A DNA stretch of 39,343 nucleotides, taken from NCBI GenBank assembly GCA_947629345.1, contig CANRDK010000003.1, positions 1-39,343 of the forward strand. Direction: 5' to 3'. Below the pieces are notes generated by a model. It was not told where the DNA came from. It saw only the letters and a list, made by a program, of their open reading frames with translations, and made no database searches. Below, one piece after another: positions 24,101 through 31,105 of the stretch. Numbering within the stretch: the first letter of the stretch is position 1; each line of letters begins with the position of its first letter. The position numbers and the translations under genes were made by a program. The DNA is from an uncultured Clostridia bacterium. Its GTDB lineage: Bacteria > Bacillota > Clostridia > Christensenellales > Borkfalkiaceae.

Positions 24101-26055
24101 GTGCCGTAGCCGCCGCCCGGGAAGGAGGAAGTGATATTCCCGCCGTGCGCCGTGATCTCGGGCTTCAATGTGAGGTCGGGAAGAGGACCCCAGCAGGAGA
24201 AATCGGACATGAAGGGCCCTGCCTGCTGGTCGTAGCTGAAGGTGAGCGTGCCGTTCCGCTTTTGGGCGAGCTGAACGCCGTCCTCCTTGGAGATGGAGAC
24301 CGTGGGGATATGGTCGCTCTTGCCCATCGACATGCGGATGTCGCCCTCGATGTTGTTGTAGATGATACATGCGATCGCGCCTGCGAGCTTGGCCTGCAAG
24401 GCCTTATCCTCGAAGGTGTTGTCGCCGCGGCTGACGAGAGCGATCTTGCCCTCGACGTTGATCGTTGTATAGTTTGCACGGTAGCCATAGCCGGGGACCG
24501 TGACGTATTCAAGCGTATGTTCTGTACTGTCCTTCGCCCACTTCATGTCCTCATAGAGTTCGGCGAAGAAGTCGTTCTCCTCGCCCGAGATGGAGCTGGA
24601 CTCTATGAAGAAGAGGTACTGGGAATCGTTCCCGACGAGGTATTTGCTCTTTACGCCGCTGATGGAGGCGACGGAGAGAGAGGCGGGATAGGATGCGGGC
24701 GAGCCGATGGTGCCCGAATCGGGGTTGGTGACGCGGTTGGTGTTGCCCTGTGCGCCGCCGTAGCCCGAGCTGTACTCATTGCCCGCGGCGATGATGAGGC
24801 TGGTGCCGCTCTCGTTGATCTTGTCGTAGATTTCGTTGACGGTCTCCTTGTCCTCTTCGCGCGTGAAGCCGCAGGCGGAGCCGAGGGACATGTTGATGGC
24901 GTCGACGCCGAGCACGACCGCGTCCTCAAGGGCGGCGAGAATATCGGGCGTCTGTGCGCCCGACTGAAGATCGGGGAACACTTTCATGAGGACGAGCTGG
25001 GTATCGATGGCGATGCCCTTGAACGTCTTCGTTGTGACTCCGTCATCTTCGTAAACGGTGTTGTGGTCCTTATCCTGATAGGAATTGGCATAGCCGCCGA
25101 TGATGCCCGCGACGTGGGTGCCGTGTTCGGAATCGTAAGGGAACACGTCGGAGTCCTTATCGGCATAGTCGTATTTATAGGGGATCTTCTCGCTGTAGTA
25201 AACGTCGGTGACGGAGAGGCCCGCGGTCGTCTGCGCCGCGTTGAGTGCGAACGTTCCGTCCTCTTTCAAATTCACCTTATCGTTGATCTCATCGCGGGAG
25301 AACATGGGCGTTCCCTCGATCTGATGGGTGTTGTATGCAGGGTGGGAGAGGTCGAAGCCGGAGTCGAGCACGGCGACAGAGGTCCCCTTCCCCGTGTAAG
25401 GATTTCCGTCGGGATCCTTTGCGCTCTCGGAGTTGAAGATACCTGTCTCGTACACGTCAACGTCGTTGACGATCGCGGAGACATCCGTCGTCCCCTCCGC
25501 CTCCTGCGGGTGGGAATAGGTCTCCGCAAGGGAGACGCTCTTGCAGTAGCCTGCCCTCTCGAGCGTGAGGAAGTTGCCGTAGGTCATGGTGACTGCCACG
25601 GCATTTGCGATCGTGTTATAGCGGTATTCGACCCCCTTGATGAGCCCCTCGGACTGAAGCCTGCGGATGAGGTCGGTCTGCTCGAAGTTGATGCCCGCCT
25701 GCTTCTGCGAAGCCGCGGGGCTTGCGGCGTATTCGGCAAGGGAATACTTTGCAGAGAGTTCTTCGTCCGCAAGATAGCTGTCGATCAAAGCGTCCCCGTT
25801 GAGGGAGAGAATGGCGACGACCTCGTCCCCGTCCCGATAGCCTTGGTTCTCGATGAGATATTCCGCCTTGATGCGGGACATCTTCTCGTCGGCGGGAATG
25901 GAGTAGTCGCTCTTGAGGATCTCGAGCTCGCCGCTCTCGTAGGCGGTGTCATTCCCCTCCGTCTGCGTGTCGGAGGAATCGGGTGCACACGCCGTTGCGG
26001 CACCCGCTCCCATCACACAAACCATAAGTATAGATAATAGTTTCTTGAGTTTCAC
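18133..26055 (-). CDS. Giant cell-surface subtilisin-like (S8) protease with Ig-like domains and BspA-type leucine-rich repeats
   Basis: A 2640-residue exported protease. The lipobox TAC (Cys23) is followed by a propeptide-like region (about 30-190) and an S8 domain with Asp231 (VAVLDSGFD), His311 (HGTHVAG), oxyanion Asn426 (AAGNE) and Ser657 (SGTSMACP), split by a PA domain (about 500-600) as in lactocepins and C5a peptidases. Then come Fn3-like domains (about 740-1000), two Big_2 Ig-like domains (about 1215-1305, 1380-1452), many LRR_5 repeats (about 1455-2350), a helical region (about 2440-2590), a Pro/Gly linker and a final membrane helix with KRKD. No LPXTG motif is seen. The GTG start is supported by GAGGAA. 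Last gene of the opp unit, it probably supplies peptides to the importer; the repeats may bind host or bacterial surfaces. Confidence 0.93.
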   Translation of the reverse strand: MKLKKLLSILMVCVMGAGAATACAPDSSDTQTEGNDTAYESGELEILKSDYSIPADEKMSRIKAEYLIENQGYRDGDEVVAILSLNGDALIDSYLADEELSAKYSLAEYAASPAASQKQAGINFEQTDLIRRLQSEGLIKGVEYRYNTIANAVAVTMTYGNFLTLERAGYCKSVSLAETYSHPQEAEGTTDVSAIVNDVDVYETGIFNSESAKDPDGNPYTGKGTSVAVLDSGFDLSHPAYNTHQIEGTPMFSRDEINDKVNLKEDGTFALNAAQTTAGLSVTDVYYSEKIPYKYDYADKDSDVFPYDSEHGTHVAGIIGGYANSYQDKDHNTVYEDDGVTTKTFKGIAIDTQLVLMKVFPDLQSGAQTPDILAALEDAVVLGVDAINMSLGSACGFTREEDKETVNEIYDKINESGTSLIIAAGNEYSSGYGGAQGNTNRVTNPDSGTIGSPASYPASLSVASISGVKSKYLVGNDSQYLFFIESSSISGEENDFFAELYEDMKWAKDSTEHTLEYVTVPGYGYRANYTTINVEGKIALVSRGDNTFEDKALQAKLAGAIACIIYNNIEGDIRMSMGKSDHIPTVSISKEDGVQLAQKRNGTLTFSYDQQAGPFMSDFSCWGPLPDLTLKPEITAHGGNITSSFPGGGYGTISGTSMACPNLCGIVLLIRQYVRDNYKDLTGNEKPTEDAETNATYMKDVKNLTNKLLMSTAGIVLNEQGNPYSPRKQGAGLASLKNAVTTKAYIEVEKDGKVQDRTKLELGDDAKKTGVYEMYLNVVNTSTNSLKYTLDVLGMTESVSTADDDFVAERSQLLNGSVKVEALSANNGSVSGNIVTVNGKSGAGATPNVLKLKVTYTLSQADKDLIENSFPYGMFVEGFVTLKAEGEVDLNVPFLAFYGDWTQAPVFDKTYFEVETEAHNAGIDEEDKIKADYYATTPYGSYRYNYIIPLGTYLYTMDESSFDPIPATSEHAAISNTLNTLDGISAVYEGLLRGCKTMHYTITDKVTGEVIFDHYDYNARKAYSQGGSPIPGYDETFDFRSSDYNLINNRQYEFKMVGLLDYGKDGGEYTNARNTFTFDFTFDTEAPIIKSATYEKKYDKTLKKDRYYVNLTVYDNAYAMALIPGIFTPNPDYTGPNSGEPQIQFTSVNNYPIPLYGERGQDYTFRYEITDLLPNLQYDSMVPNSLVFAVMDYALNENMFICQLPGTRGNFKFTEDGTANGKTLTSKTVGIGEVLDLTQYLYSADATASTVEDVTDYLRHLSWNSSNKATADVQYGQVRGLKAGKVTITVSDPVYSNRTTINIQVVNKSTDQGAAQSLSVEGNNGISLLAAQDVGNYKDAKITDVRFAYFKTLKAYSQVAGDPSDIGDVNDTTFLTAYRGGIEMFPGESIQLFYDVEPWYVKDTYQFTFKSDRPEVLTVDSNGVIKALKKGNATVTLTVAGSNLMASLRITVLSEFVIDDARTLVAYKGLGGDVVIPDDEGILYIGPFAFSLYLDDEDYLQKLPSDDIYANRIALGNDTVTSVKIPNGVMEIQQTAFYNCTALKTVELPETIQFIRQYAFMGDTSLQKINLSKDVEVIGASAFEGCTKLNDFGDGVATDGNPLKLNSCYAIGTRAFRNCTSLTSLDLTHLRNTGESAFAGCTKLANVVFDENGLTKLSAHMFDGCGLKDVTCYETNVIPAYAFANNKSLTSFTFASENGLASIGDYAFAGDTNLTKITLPNSGFALGEKVFNGCTNLATVAVQANTQISSAQGSIFNGCGLNKFELATGADANYQLNENNTQLLTKNGEEIVLVAVNACTDSVTVPASVKSVRAGAFSGAKLTSVTFAGPVSLGEYAFADCKQLLTVTFAEGTNTIGNGAFAGCTKLNSVNLEKVSTVGNLAFNGDTALSQVTFADGVTLGDASFFQSGLTSVTFQGGATIGSAAFRECTKLATVTLSGDTAIGSYAFYGDTALNSIDLSKVKGEIAEAAFYGCSNLTAATLTNVTKIGTLAFADCSRLASVTLGNDLTEIGTGAFMDYTYFTRGGRANHGPTFTSIDLSHVTEIGEAAFYGCAGLTSVTIPGGITELPDNVFACCTALQTVELADVTKIGNFAFMNCTSLKTVNLGKVTEIGAAAFYLAGKLTTVDLAKAKTIGSLAFADTGLTGTVNAPELVSLAQTSLDRNIVSLSYAEIVMPEIAIIMPEIIDENDIDLGDYVFAGSYAFRNAKFTAFNAPALATIGDGAFYGNTALTGFSFGSALTYVGEQAFRGCTSITAFTMVNGAENAHAHIKDGVLYLDLENGKQQLAAVPAGMTGTTLTVEEGTTYIAAYAGNENKKITSIVLPDSLESIGEYAFYGYTALASVEFRSVNAPSLECSYDENAPSLAETDPGYNILCNQFSMYRFEKQCYFNFVDLVGKRQPIEMILPSNSDISGYDNVIYLVYFGTVANAQRSEYVAMEQSMKNFLEYGRKVAEIATLTLDDEALVSQAVIALNAIKQKPETFGIDMNEWNELRTAVTGAREKIVRLKIEYAKKVIRDIQARIDALSDTYSNTEEQNAEILALEAAIGDLETDDRSLLVQDKYTKLLAAYQAAHPTNPDIPGPGGDTPGPGGETPGGETPCDQPKEDDGGCGSVIGIGGGVIALVTLIGAAAFVLMKRKD
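19015..21680 (-). repeat. Coding array of BspA-type leucine-rich repeats (LRR_5)
   Basis: About 2.7 kb encodes several tens of units of roughly 20-24 residues with the pattern IGxxAFxGCTxLxxVxL (for example IGDYAFAGDTNLTKITLP). The units are varied, so the array is old rather than freshly expanded. Family knowledge: such repeats mediate binding to proteins and surfaces. Confidence 0.88.
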
Positions 26056-26082
26056 GGTCGTTTCCTCTTTGTTTTTTATTTG

Positions 26083-26280
26083 TTACATGAGCCAAAAGTA
26101 CATGAGCAGGGCCACGAGCGAAAAGCTCGCAAGCACGATGAGCACGGGCGGCAGATAGTGGCCGAACGCGGCGCGGATGAGCGCCCAACGCTCCTTTCCC
26201 GTCATCTGCGGACGGTCTTTCTCCTCGGGGAGCTTCCCCGTCAGAGCCTCCATGCTGTACACCGTGTGCCCGTCGTCCAC
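26083..26280 (-). CDS. Small C-tail-anchored membrane protein between oppF and the protease gene
   Basis: I do not recognise the family. The frame is open from 26448, but the upstream part overlaps the oppF tail and is Lys/Pro/Glu-rich. I prefer the GTG at 26280, where AAGG (26289-26292, over the oppF stop codon) has good spacing, giving 65 residues. Longer starts at 26403 (MQDTTERE) or 26367 (MPTEPNQP) would overlap oppF by up to about 113 bases. The visible features are a charged region (GKLPEEKDRPQMTGKERWAL), an amphipathic stretch (IRAAFGHYLPP), and one membrane helix at the extreme C-terminus (VLIVLASFSLVALLMYFWLM). Its place between importer and protease suggests a link with one of them (inference). 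Confidence 0.6.
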   Translation of the reverse strand: MDDGHTVYSMEALTGKLPEEKDRPQMTGKERWALIRAAFGHYLPPVLIVLASFSLVALLMYFWLM

Positions 26281-26290
26281 ATACTTTACC

Positions 26291-27679
26291 TTAGGCTTCT
26301 TCCTTTTCTTCTTTTTGGGCTCCGTCTGCTGCGGGGGCTCCGTCGGTTGATTGGGCTCCGTCGGCATCGCTGTGTTTTCTTCTCTTTCCGTGGTGTCTTG
26401 CATTTTCCTCCGCTTCCTTTTCCGCCTGTATGCGGAGCTCTTCCTCATACATTGCGTCGTACTTGCCGAGATCGGAGATGATCTCCTGATTGTAGAGGTG
26501 GCATGCGACGAAGTGATTTTCCTCCGCCTCGAGATATTCGGGCTGGATCATGCGGCAAACGTTCATACATTTGCTGCAACGGGTGTGGAACTTACAGCCG
26601 CGGGGAGGATTTGCGGGCGAGGGAATGTCCCCCTCGAGAATGATGCGGTTCATCTTTGCATCGGGATCGGGCACGGGGACTGCCGAGAAGAGCGCCTGCG
26701 TGTACGGATGCAGGGGGCTTCTGAAGATATCCTCCGTCTTGCCGTGTTCCATGACGTTGCCGAGGTACATGACCACGATCTGGTCGGTAATGTACTTGAC
26801 GACGGAGAGGTCGTGCGAGATGAACACATAGGTGAGCCCCATTCTCTCCTGCAGGTCCTTGAGAAGGTTGATGATCTGTGCCTGAATGGAGACGTCGAGG
26901 GCGGAGACGGGCTCGTCGCAGATGACGAGCTTGGGCTTTACCGCGAGCGCCCTTGCGATACAGATACGCTGGCGCTGGCCCCCCGAGAACTCATGGGGAT
27001 ATCTGTCGTAATATTGGGGCTGGAGGCCGCACTGCTTCATCACGCCGAGGACGTAGTCGTGCACTTGCTCCTTCGGGACGATATGATGGACTTTGACGGC
27101 CTCTGCAATGATGGAACCGACGGTCATGCGGGGCGGAAGGCTGGAATAAGGGTCCTGAAAGATGAGCTGGATATCCGTTCTGTACTTTCTGAGCTCCTTC
27201 TTCTTGAGCTTGGAGAGCTCTGCGCCCTCGAACCAGACGTCGCCGCCGTCCACATCGTAGAGACGGAGGATCGTTCTGCCGAGCGTCGTCTTGCCGCAGC
27301 CCGATTCCCCCACCACGCCGATGGCGGTGCCCCGTTCGACTTCGAAACTGACATCATCCACGGCATGGAGGAACTTTACGGGCTTTCCGAAGAAATTCCT
27401 CTTGATCGGGAAGTACTTTTTGAGATGGGAGACACGAAGGATGACGGGATCCTGTTCCTCGGGCTCCGCCGCCGCAACTTCGGCAAGCGGGAGCGCTTGG
27501 GGTTCCTCTTTGGGCTCCTCTTTGTCCTCCGAGATCTCCTTTTTGGACCAGAGCGCAAACACGACCGCACCTGCGATGATGACGGCGAGCGCGATGGCCA
27601 TGACGGTGATACAGGCGATGACAGAGCCGCCCGCAAAACCGGATAGAATCAAATTCTGGAATGTCATATTTGCCGTCAC
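26291..27679 (-). CDS. oppF: Oligopeptide ABC transporter ATPase OppF, with an N-terminal membrane helix
   Basis: A 462-residue ATPase of the Opp/Dpp importer. Motifs: Walker A GESGCGKTT (124-132), Q loop Gln175, signature FSGGQRQR (231-238), Walker B LVICDE (251-256), H loop His289. The C-terminal oligopeptide domain has a Cys cluster (Cys362, 368, 371, 375, 393), a feature linked to an iron-sulfur site in some DppD-type proteins. Two oddities: residues about 14-44 form a membrane helix with an acidic linker, absent from ordinary OppF, and the usual SLNPRMT stretch reads SLPPRMT (Pro182). A low-complexity tail (GAQSTDGAPAADGAQ) ends the protein. It overlaps oppD by four bases and acts with OppD as the motor of peptide uptake. 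Confidence 0.93.
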   Translation of the reverse strand: MTANMTFQNLILSGFAGGSVIACITVMAIALAVIIAGAVVFALWSKKEISEDKEEPKEEPQALPLAEVAAAEPEEQDPVILRVSHLKKYFPIKRNFFGKPVKFLHAVDDVSFEVERGTAIGVVGESGCGKTTLGRTILRLYDVDGGDVWFEGAELSKLKKKELRKYRTDIQLIFQDPYSSLPPRMTVGSIIAEAVKVHHIVPKEQVHDYVLGVMKQCGLQPQYYDRYPHEFSGGQRQRICIARALAVKPKLVICDEPVSALDVSIQAQIINLLKDLQERMGLTYVFISHDLSVVKYITDQIVVMYLGNVMEHGKTEDIFRSPLHPYTQALFSAVPVPDPDAKMNRIILEGDIPSPANPPRGCKFHTRCSKCMNVCRMIQPEYLEAEENHFVACHLYNQEIISDLGKYDAMYEEELRIQAEKEAEENARHHGKRRKHSDADGAQSTDGAPAADGAQKEEKEEA

Positions 27680-28833
27680 TCCTTTGCGTAGAGGTAGCAG
27701 GCCACGGAATGTGTTTCGCTCACCTTGAATTCTTCGGGATATTCACCGTCGCAGCACGCCATGCACTTTGTACAGCGGTTGCGGAAATAGCAGTGATTGG
27801 GAAGATTGATGGGATTGGGGACCTGCCCCGGAATGGAATAGAGCGGCTCTTTCGTGTTGGAATCGATGAGCGGCTTGCTCTTCTGAAGCCCGACGGTGTA
27901 CGGGTGGAGCGGGTTTTTGAAGATCTCCCGCACCGTTCCCCTCTCGATGACCCTGCCCGCGTACATGACGACGACTTCGTCTGCCATTTCGGCGATGACG
28001 CCGAGGTCATGGGTGATGAGCATGATGGAGCACCCCTCTTGCTTCTGCAATTCACGAAGAAGCTCCAAGATCTGCGCCTGAATGGTGACGTCGAGCGCCG
28101 TCGTAGGTTCGTCGGCGATGATGAGCTTGGGCTCCCCCGCGAGGGCCATTGCGATCATGACGCGCTGGCGCATGCCGCCCGAGAGTTCGTGCGGGTAGCT
28201 CTCGTAGCAGTGCTCGGGCATGGAAATGCCTACCTTTTTGAGCATTTCGATACTGTAGGCCTTGGCGTCCTCTTTCTTGATCTGAGGATTTTTGAGGAAG
28301 GACACCTCGTCGAGCTGGTAGCCGATCGTAAACACGGGGTTGAGGCTCGTCATGGGCTCCTGAAAGATCATTGTGATATCTTTCCCGCGGATGTTATACA
28401 TTTCCTTGGTGGGAGTCTTGGCGATGTCGTAGGCGAGCTTGCGCCCCTCTTCGTCGTAGCCGAGCTGATCGGAGTTGAAGCGGATCTGCCCGCCGACGAC
28501 CTGACCCTGCGGAGCCTGCACGAGCTGCATGATGGAGAGAGATGTGACGCTCTTGCCGCAGCCCGATTCGCCGACGATGCCGATGACCTTGTTCTTCGGG
28601 ACGTTGAAGGAGACGCCGTTCACCGATTTGACCGTGCCCGTATCGGTAAAGAAGAAAGTCTCCAAGTTTTCGACCTCGATGAGGTTGTTTTCGTCCTTCA
28701 TCGGGACGGTGTATTCGCTGATGTCCTTTTTCTGCCGCTTGAGCTTTTCGTAGTACTTCATCTGCTTGAGATTGTACTTGATGATCTTGCGGCTCTCCTT
28801 CATGGAGATATAATTGGAATATTTCTGTGCCAT
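27676..28833 (-). CDS. oppD: Oligopeptide ABC transporter ATPase OppD
   Basis: A 385-residue ATPase, partner of OppF. Motifs: Walker A GESGCGKS (88-95), the family-typical [10 protein letters not shown], signature LSGGMRQR (217-224), Walker B LIIADE (237-242), His275, and a C-terminal oligopeptide-transport domain with the Cys pattern [14 protein letters not shown]. An extra basic N-terminal part of about 50 residues ([20 protein letters not shown]) precedes the usual start of the domain. GAGGAAATAGACA precedes the ATG, overlapping the oppC stop codon, and the 3' end overlaps oppF by four bases. The fold and motifs are complete, so the protein should be an active ATPase at the inner face of the membrane. 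Confidence 0.95.
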   Translation of the reverse strand: MAQKYSNYISMKESRKIIKYNLKQMKYYEKLKRQKKDISEYTVPMKDENNLIEVENLETFFFTDTGTVKSVNGVSFNVPKNKVIGIVGESGCGKSVTSLSIMQLVQAPQGQVVGGQIRFNSDQLGYDEEGRKLAYDIAKTPTKEMYNIRGKDITMIFQEPMTSLNPVFTIGYQLDEVSFLKNPQIKKEDAKAYSIEMLKKVGISMPEHCYESYPHELSGGMRQRVMIAMALAGEPKLIIADEPTTALDVTIQAQILELLRELQKQEGCSIMLITHDLGVIAEMADEVVVMYAGRVIERGTVREIFKNPLHPYTVGLQKSKPLIDSNTKEPLYSIPGQVPNPINLPNHCYFRNRCTKCMACCDGEYPEEFKVSETHSVACYLYAKE

Positions 28834-28836
28834 TGT

Positions 28837-30027
28837 CTATTTCCTCGCCTTGGGGTCCATTGCGTCTCTGAGACCGTCCCCGATAAAGTTGAAGCCCAGC
28901 ACGGCGATGACGATGAGGATACCTGCGGGAAGCCATACGTTCATGTGGTAGATGAGGACTTCGCGCGTCTTTGCGAGTGCGATCATCGTCCCCCATGCGG
29001 CCTTGGGAAGCTGGACGCCGAGGCCGAGATAGCTCAATGTGGACTCATACAGAATGACGGAGCCGAGGCCCAAGGTCATGGAGACGATGAGCTGGGGCAT
29101 GACGTTCGGAATGAGGTGCTTGAAGATGCGCCGCCACGGCGAGAAGCCCATGACTTCCGTCGCGGTGATGTACTCCTGTTCCCTGAGCCCCAAGATCTGC
29201 CCGCGGACGAGCCTTGCCGTCCCGCTCCAGCCGAACAGCGTGATGATGACCATCAACACATAGATCTGTTGGTCCGGCTGCAGCCCCCACGAGTCGATGA
29301 CGAAGGAGCCTATGAGGAGGATGGGGAGCGTAGGGATACAGTTGAAGATGTCGACGACACGCATGAGGATATTGTCGATCCATCCGCCGAAGTAGCCCGA
29401 GATGCCGCCGATGACGATGCCGATGAGCGTTTCGAGAATGACGACGATGAAGCCGATGATGAGCGAGATCCTCCCGCCGTACATGAGACGCACAAAGACG
29501 TCCATGCCCTTGTCGTCCGTGCCGAGAAGGTGGCCCTCACCGGGGTCCATCAGCTTGTTCGCGTCGCCCGTGTTGTTCTCGAGCTCCACGACTTCGGTCA
29601 CGGTGAAGGTGTTCCCGTCGAGGTCGGTCATCGTTTGGGGGGTGGGCGGAGCGAGTTCCACATGGTAGCTCCTGTCCACCGCCTCCTCCAGCGTAAGGTT
29701 CTGCTCATGCGCCTCGTGGATCCAAGGCACATTGTCGAATGCGTTGTAGATGATGGGACCGAGGAAGGAGAAGAGGAAGAGTGCGACGATCATGACGAGA
29801 CCGACGATGGAGAGCTTGGAGCGGAAGAACCGCCTGAGGATGAGCCGCAGCGGGCTCATTTCCTTATACGTCTCCTCCGCAACGCCGAGTTCCCTTTCCT
29901 CGCCGCCCTGCCGTTCGGCCGCTTCCGCCGCCTCTGCCGTTTCCGCCGCCATGGTTGCCTCCGTGCTCACGTTGTCAAGCCCGACGGTTTCCCCGATTTC
30001 GAGATTGTTGTCTTGTTGTTCTTTCAT
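28837..30027 (-). CDS. oppC: Oligopeptide ABC transporter permease OppC
   Basis: A 396-residue permease of the DppC/OppC type. An acidic, Ala/Glu-rich cytoplasmic extension of about 55 residues leads to the first helix (about 70-93). A long outside loop (about 95-180, with GHLLGTDDKGMDVFVRLMYG, the family landmark) is followed by five further helices. The EAA loop that docks on the ATPases reads ITATEVMGFSPWRRIFKHLI (about 292-311). The end, FIGDGLRDAMDPKARK, is typical of the family. It follows oppB by 15 bases, with AGGCAGGAT before the ATG. With OppB it forms the peptide channel. Confidence 0.95.
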   Translation of the reverse strand: MKEQQDNNLEIGETVGLDNVSTEATMAAETAEAAEAAERQGGEERELGVAEETYKEMSPLRLILRRFFRSKLSIVGLVMIVALFLFSFLGPIIYNAFDNVPWIHEAHEQNLTLEEAVDRSYHVELAPPTPQTMTDLDGNTFTVTEVVELENNTGDANKLMDPGEGHLLGTDDKGMDVFVRLMYGGRISLIIGFIVVILETLIGIVIGGISGYFGGWIDNILMRVVDIFNCIPTLPILLIGSFVIDSWGLQPDQQIYVLMVIITLFGWSGTARLVRGQILGLREQEYITATEVMGFSPWRRIFKHLIPNVMPQLIVSMTLGLGSVILYESTLSYLGLGVQLPKAAWGTMIALAKTREVLIYHMNVWLPAGILIVIAVLGFNFIGDGLRDAMDPKARK

Positions 30028-30042
30028 TTGAGATCCTGCCTG

Positions 30043-31053
30043 TTATTGTAGCTTGACCCGAGGGTCTACGATGGAATACATGATATCCGACAGCAACGTT
30101 CCTATGACCGTGAGCACGGCGAGGAACATATTGTAGCCCATGACGAACGGGATATCCCCCTGCCGCAGTGCATTGTAGGCGAGGTTCCCGATCCCGTCGA
30201 TGGAGAACACCTGCTCGGTGATCATCATGCCGCCGAAGAGGGACGGCAGGATCCCCGCAAGAAGGGTCGCCAAGGGAATGAGGGTGTTGCGGAATGCGTG
30301 CTTGTAGATGACCTTCTTCTCGCTCAGGCCCTTCGCACGGGCCGTCCTGATATAGTCTGCGCTCAGCACCTCGAGGGTGTTCGTCCTCGTATAGCGCATG
30401 AGACCGCCGATGGACAGGATGACCGTGACGAAGATGGGCAGGATGAGGTGGACGAGAATGTCGCCGAACTTTTCCATCTGCCCGCCGAATGTATCGGCAT
30501 AGTTTTTGGAGAGGTCGATGAGGCCCGAGTTCGGCAGCCAGCCGAGCTCGACCGAGAAAAACCTGATCGCAATGTACGCAAAGAAGTATGTCGGCAGAGA
30601 GATACCGATCATGGTGAGCACCGTCGTGACATAGTCGCGGACGGAGTACTGGTGCGTTGCGCTCGTGATGCCGAGCGGGATCGCGATGAGGAATTGCAGA
30701 ACGGTCGCAACAAGCGCGATCGCAAATGAGATCCACATGTTCTCCGCAATGACCTGCCCTACGGGTTTCATATAGATAAAGGAATTCCCGAGATCCCCCC
30801 GCACGAGGTTGCCGAGCCAGCTGAAGTACCCCCTCAAAATGCCCATGAAGGAGTTATCGTCCAGCCCGTACAGCTTCTTGAACTCCAATATGGTCTCCTC
30901 ATTGATACCGCTGTTGGGGTTCTGCAACTGCGAGGCGAAACGGTTATCGATATAGTCCGCCGGCATGAGTCTCACCAAGAAATAGATGATGATCGAGACG
31001 CCGAGCAGGATCACGATGGATATTAAGAGCCGTTTTACAATGTATTTGAACAT
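30043..31053 (-). CDS. oppB: Oligopeptide ABC transporter permease OppB
   Basis: A 336-residue permease with about six membrane helices and the standard DppB/OppB layout. It starts with MFKYIVKRLLISIVILLGVS and has the signature stretch GLDDNSFMGILRGYFSWLGNLVRGDLG in the first outside loop (quoted in part: WLGNLVRGDLGNS). The EAA loop is YIRTARAKGLSEKKVIYKHA, and the protein ends with the family-typical IVDPRVKLQ. Fifty-two bases separate it from oppA; the ribosome binding site (GGTGA) is weak compared with its neighbours, which may keep permease levels below those of the binding protein. Confidence 0.95.
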   Translation of the reverse strand: MFKYIVKRLLISIVILLGVSIIIYFLVRLMPADYIDNRFASQLQNPNSGINEETILEFKKLYGLDDNSFMGILRGYFSWLGNLVRGDLGNSFIYMKPVGQVIAENMWISFAIALVATVLQFLIAIPLGITSATHQYSVRDYVTTVLTMIGISLPTYFFAYIAIRFFSVELGWLPNSGLIDLSKNYADTFGGQMEKFGDILVHLILPIFVTVILSIGGLMRYTRTNTLEVLSADYIRTARAKGLSEKKVIYKHAFRNTLIPLATLLAGILPSLFGGMMITEQVFSIDGIGNLAYNALRQGDIPFVMGYNMFLAVLTVIGTLLSDIMYSIVDPRVKLQ

Positions 31054-31105
31054 GGTTTCACCGATTTAGCGCTTGTTGTTTGTGTATTACCTTATTTATA
31101 ATAGA

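Noticed and set aside
23014-26037. A 1007-codon open frame on the plus strand
   Set aside because: It lies fully antisense to the S8 protease gene, whose catalytic motifs are intact. Its product has no recognisable motif and has the Val/Gly/Asp/Arg bias of an antisense frame.
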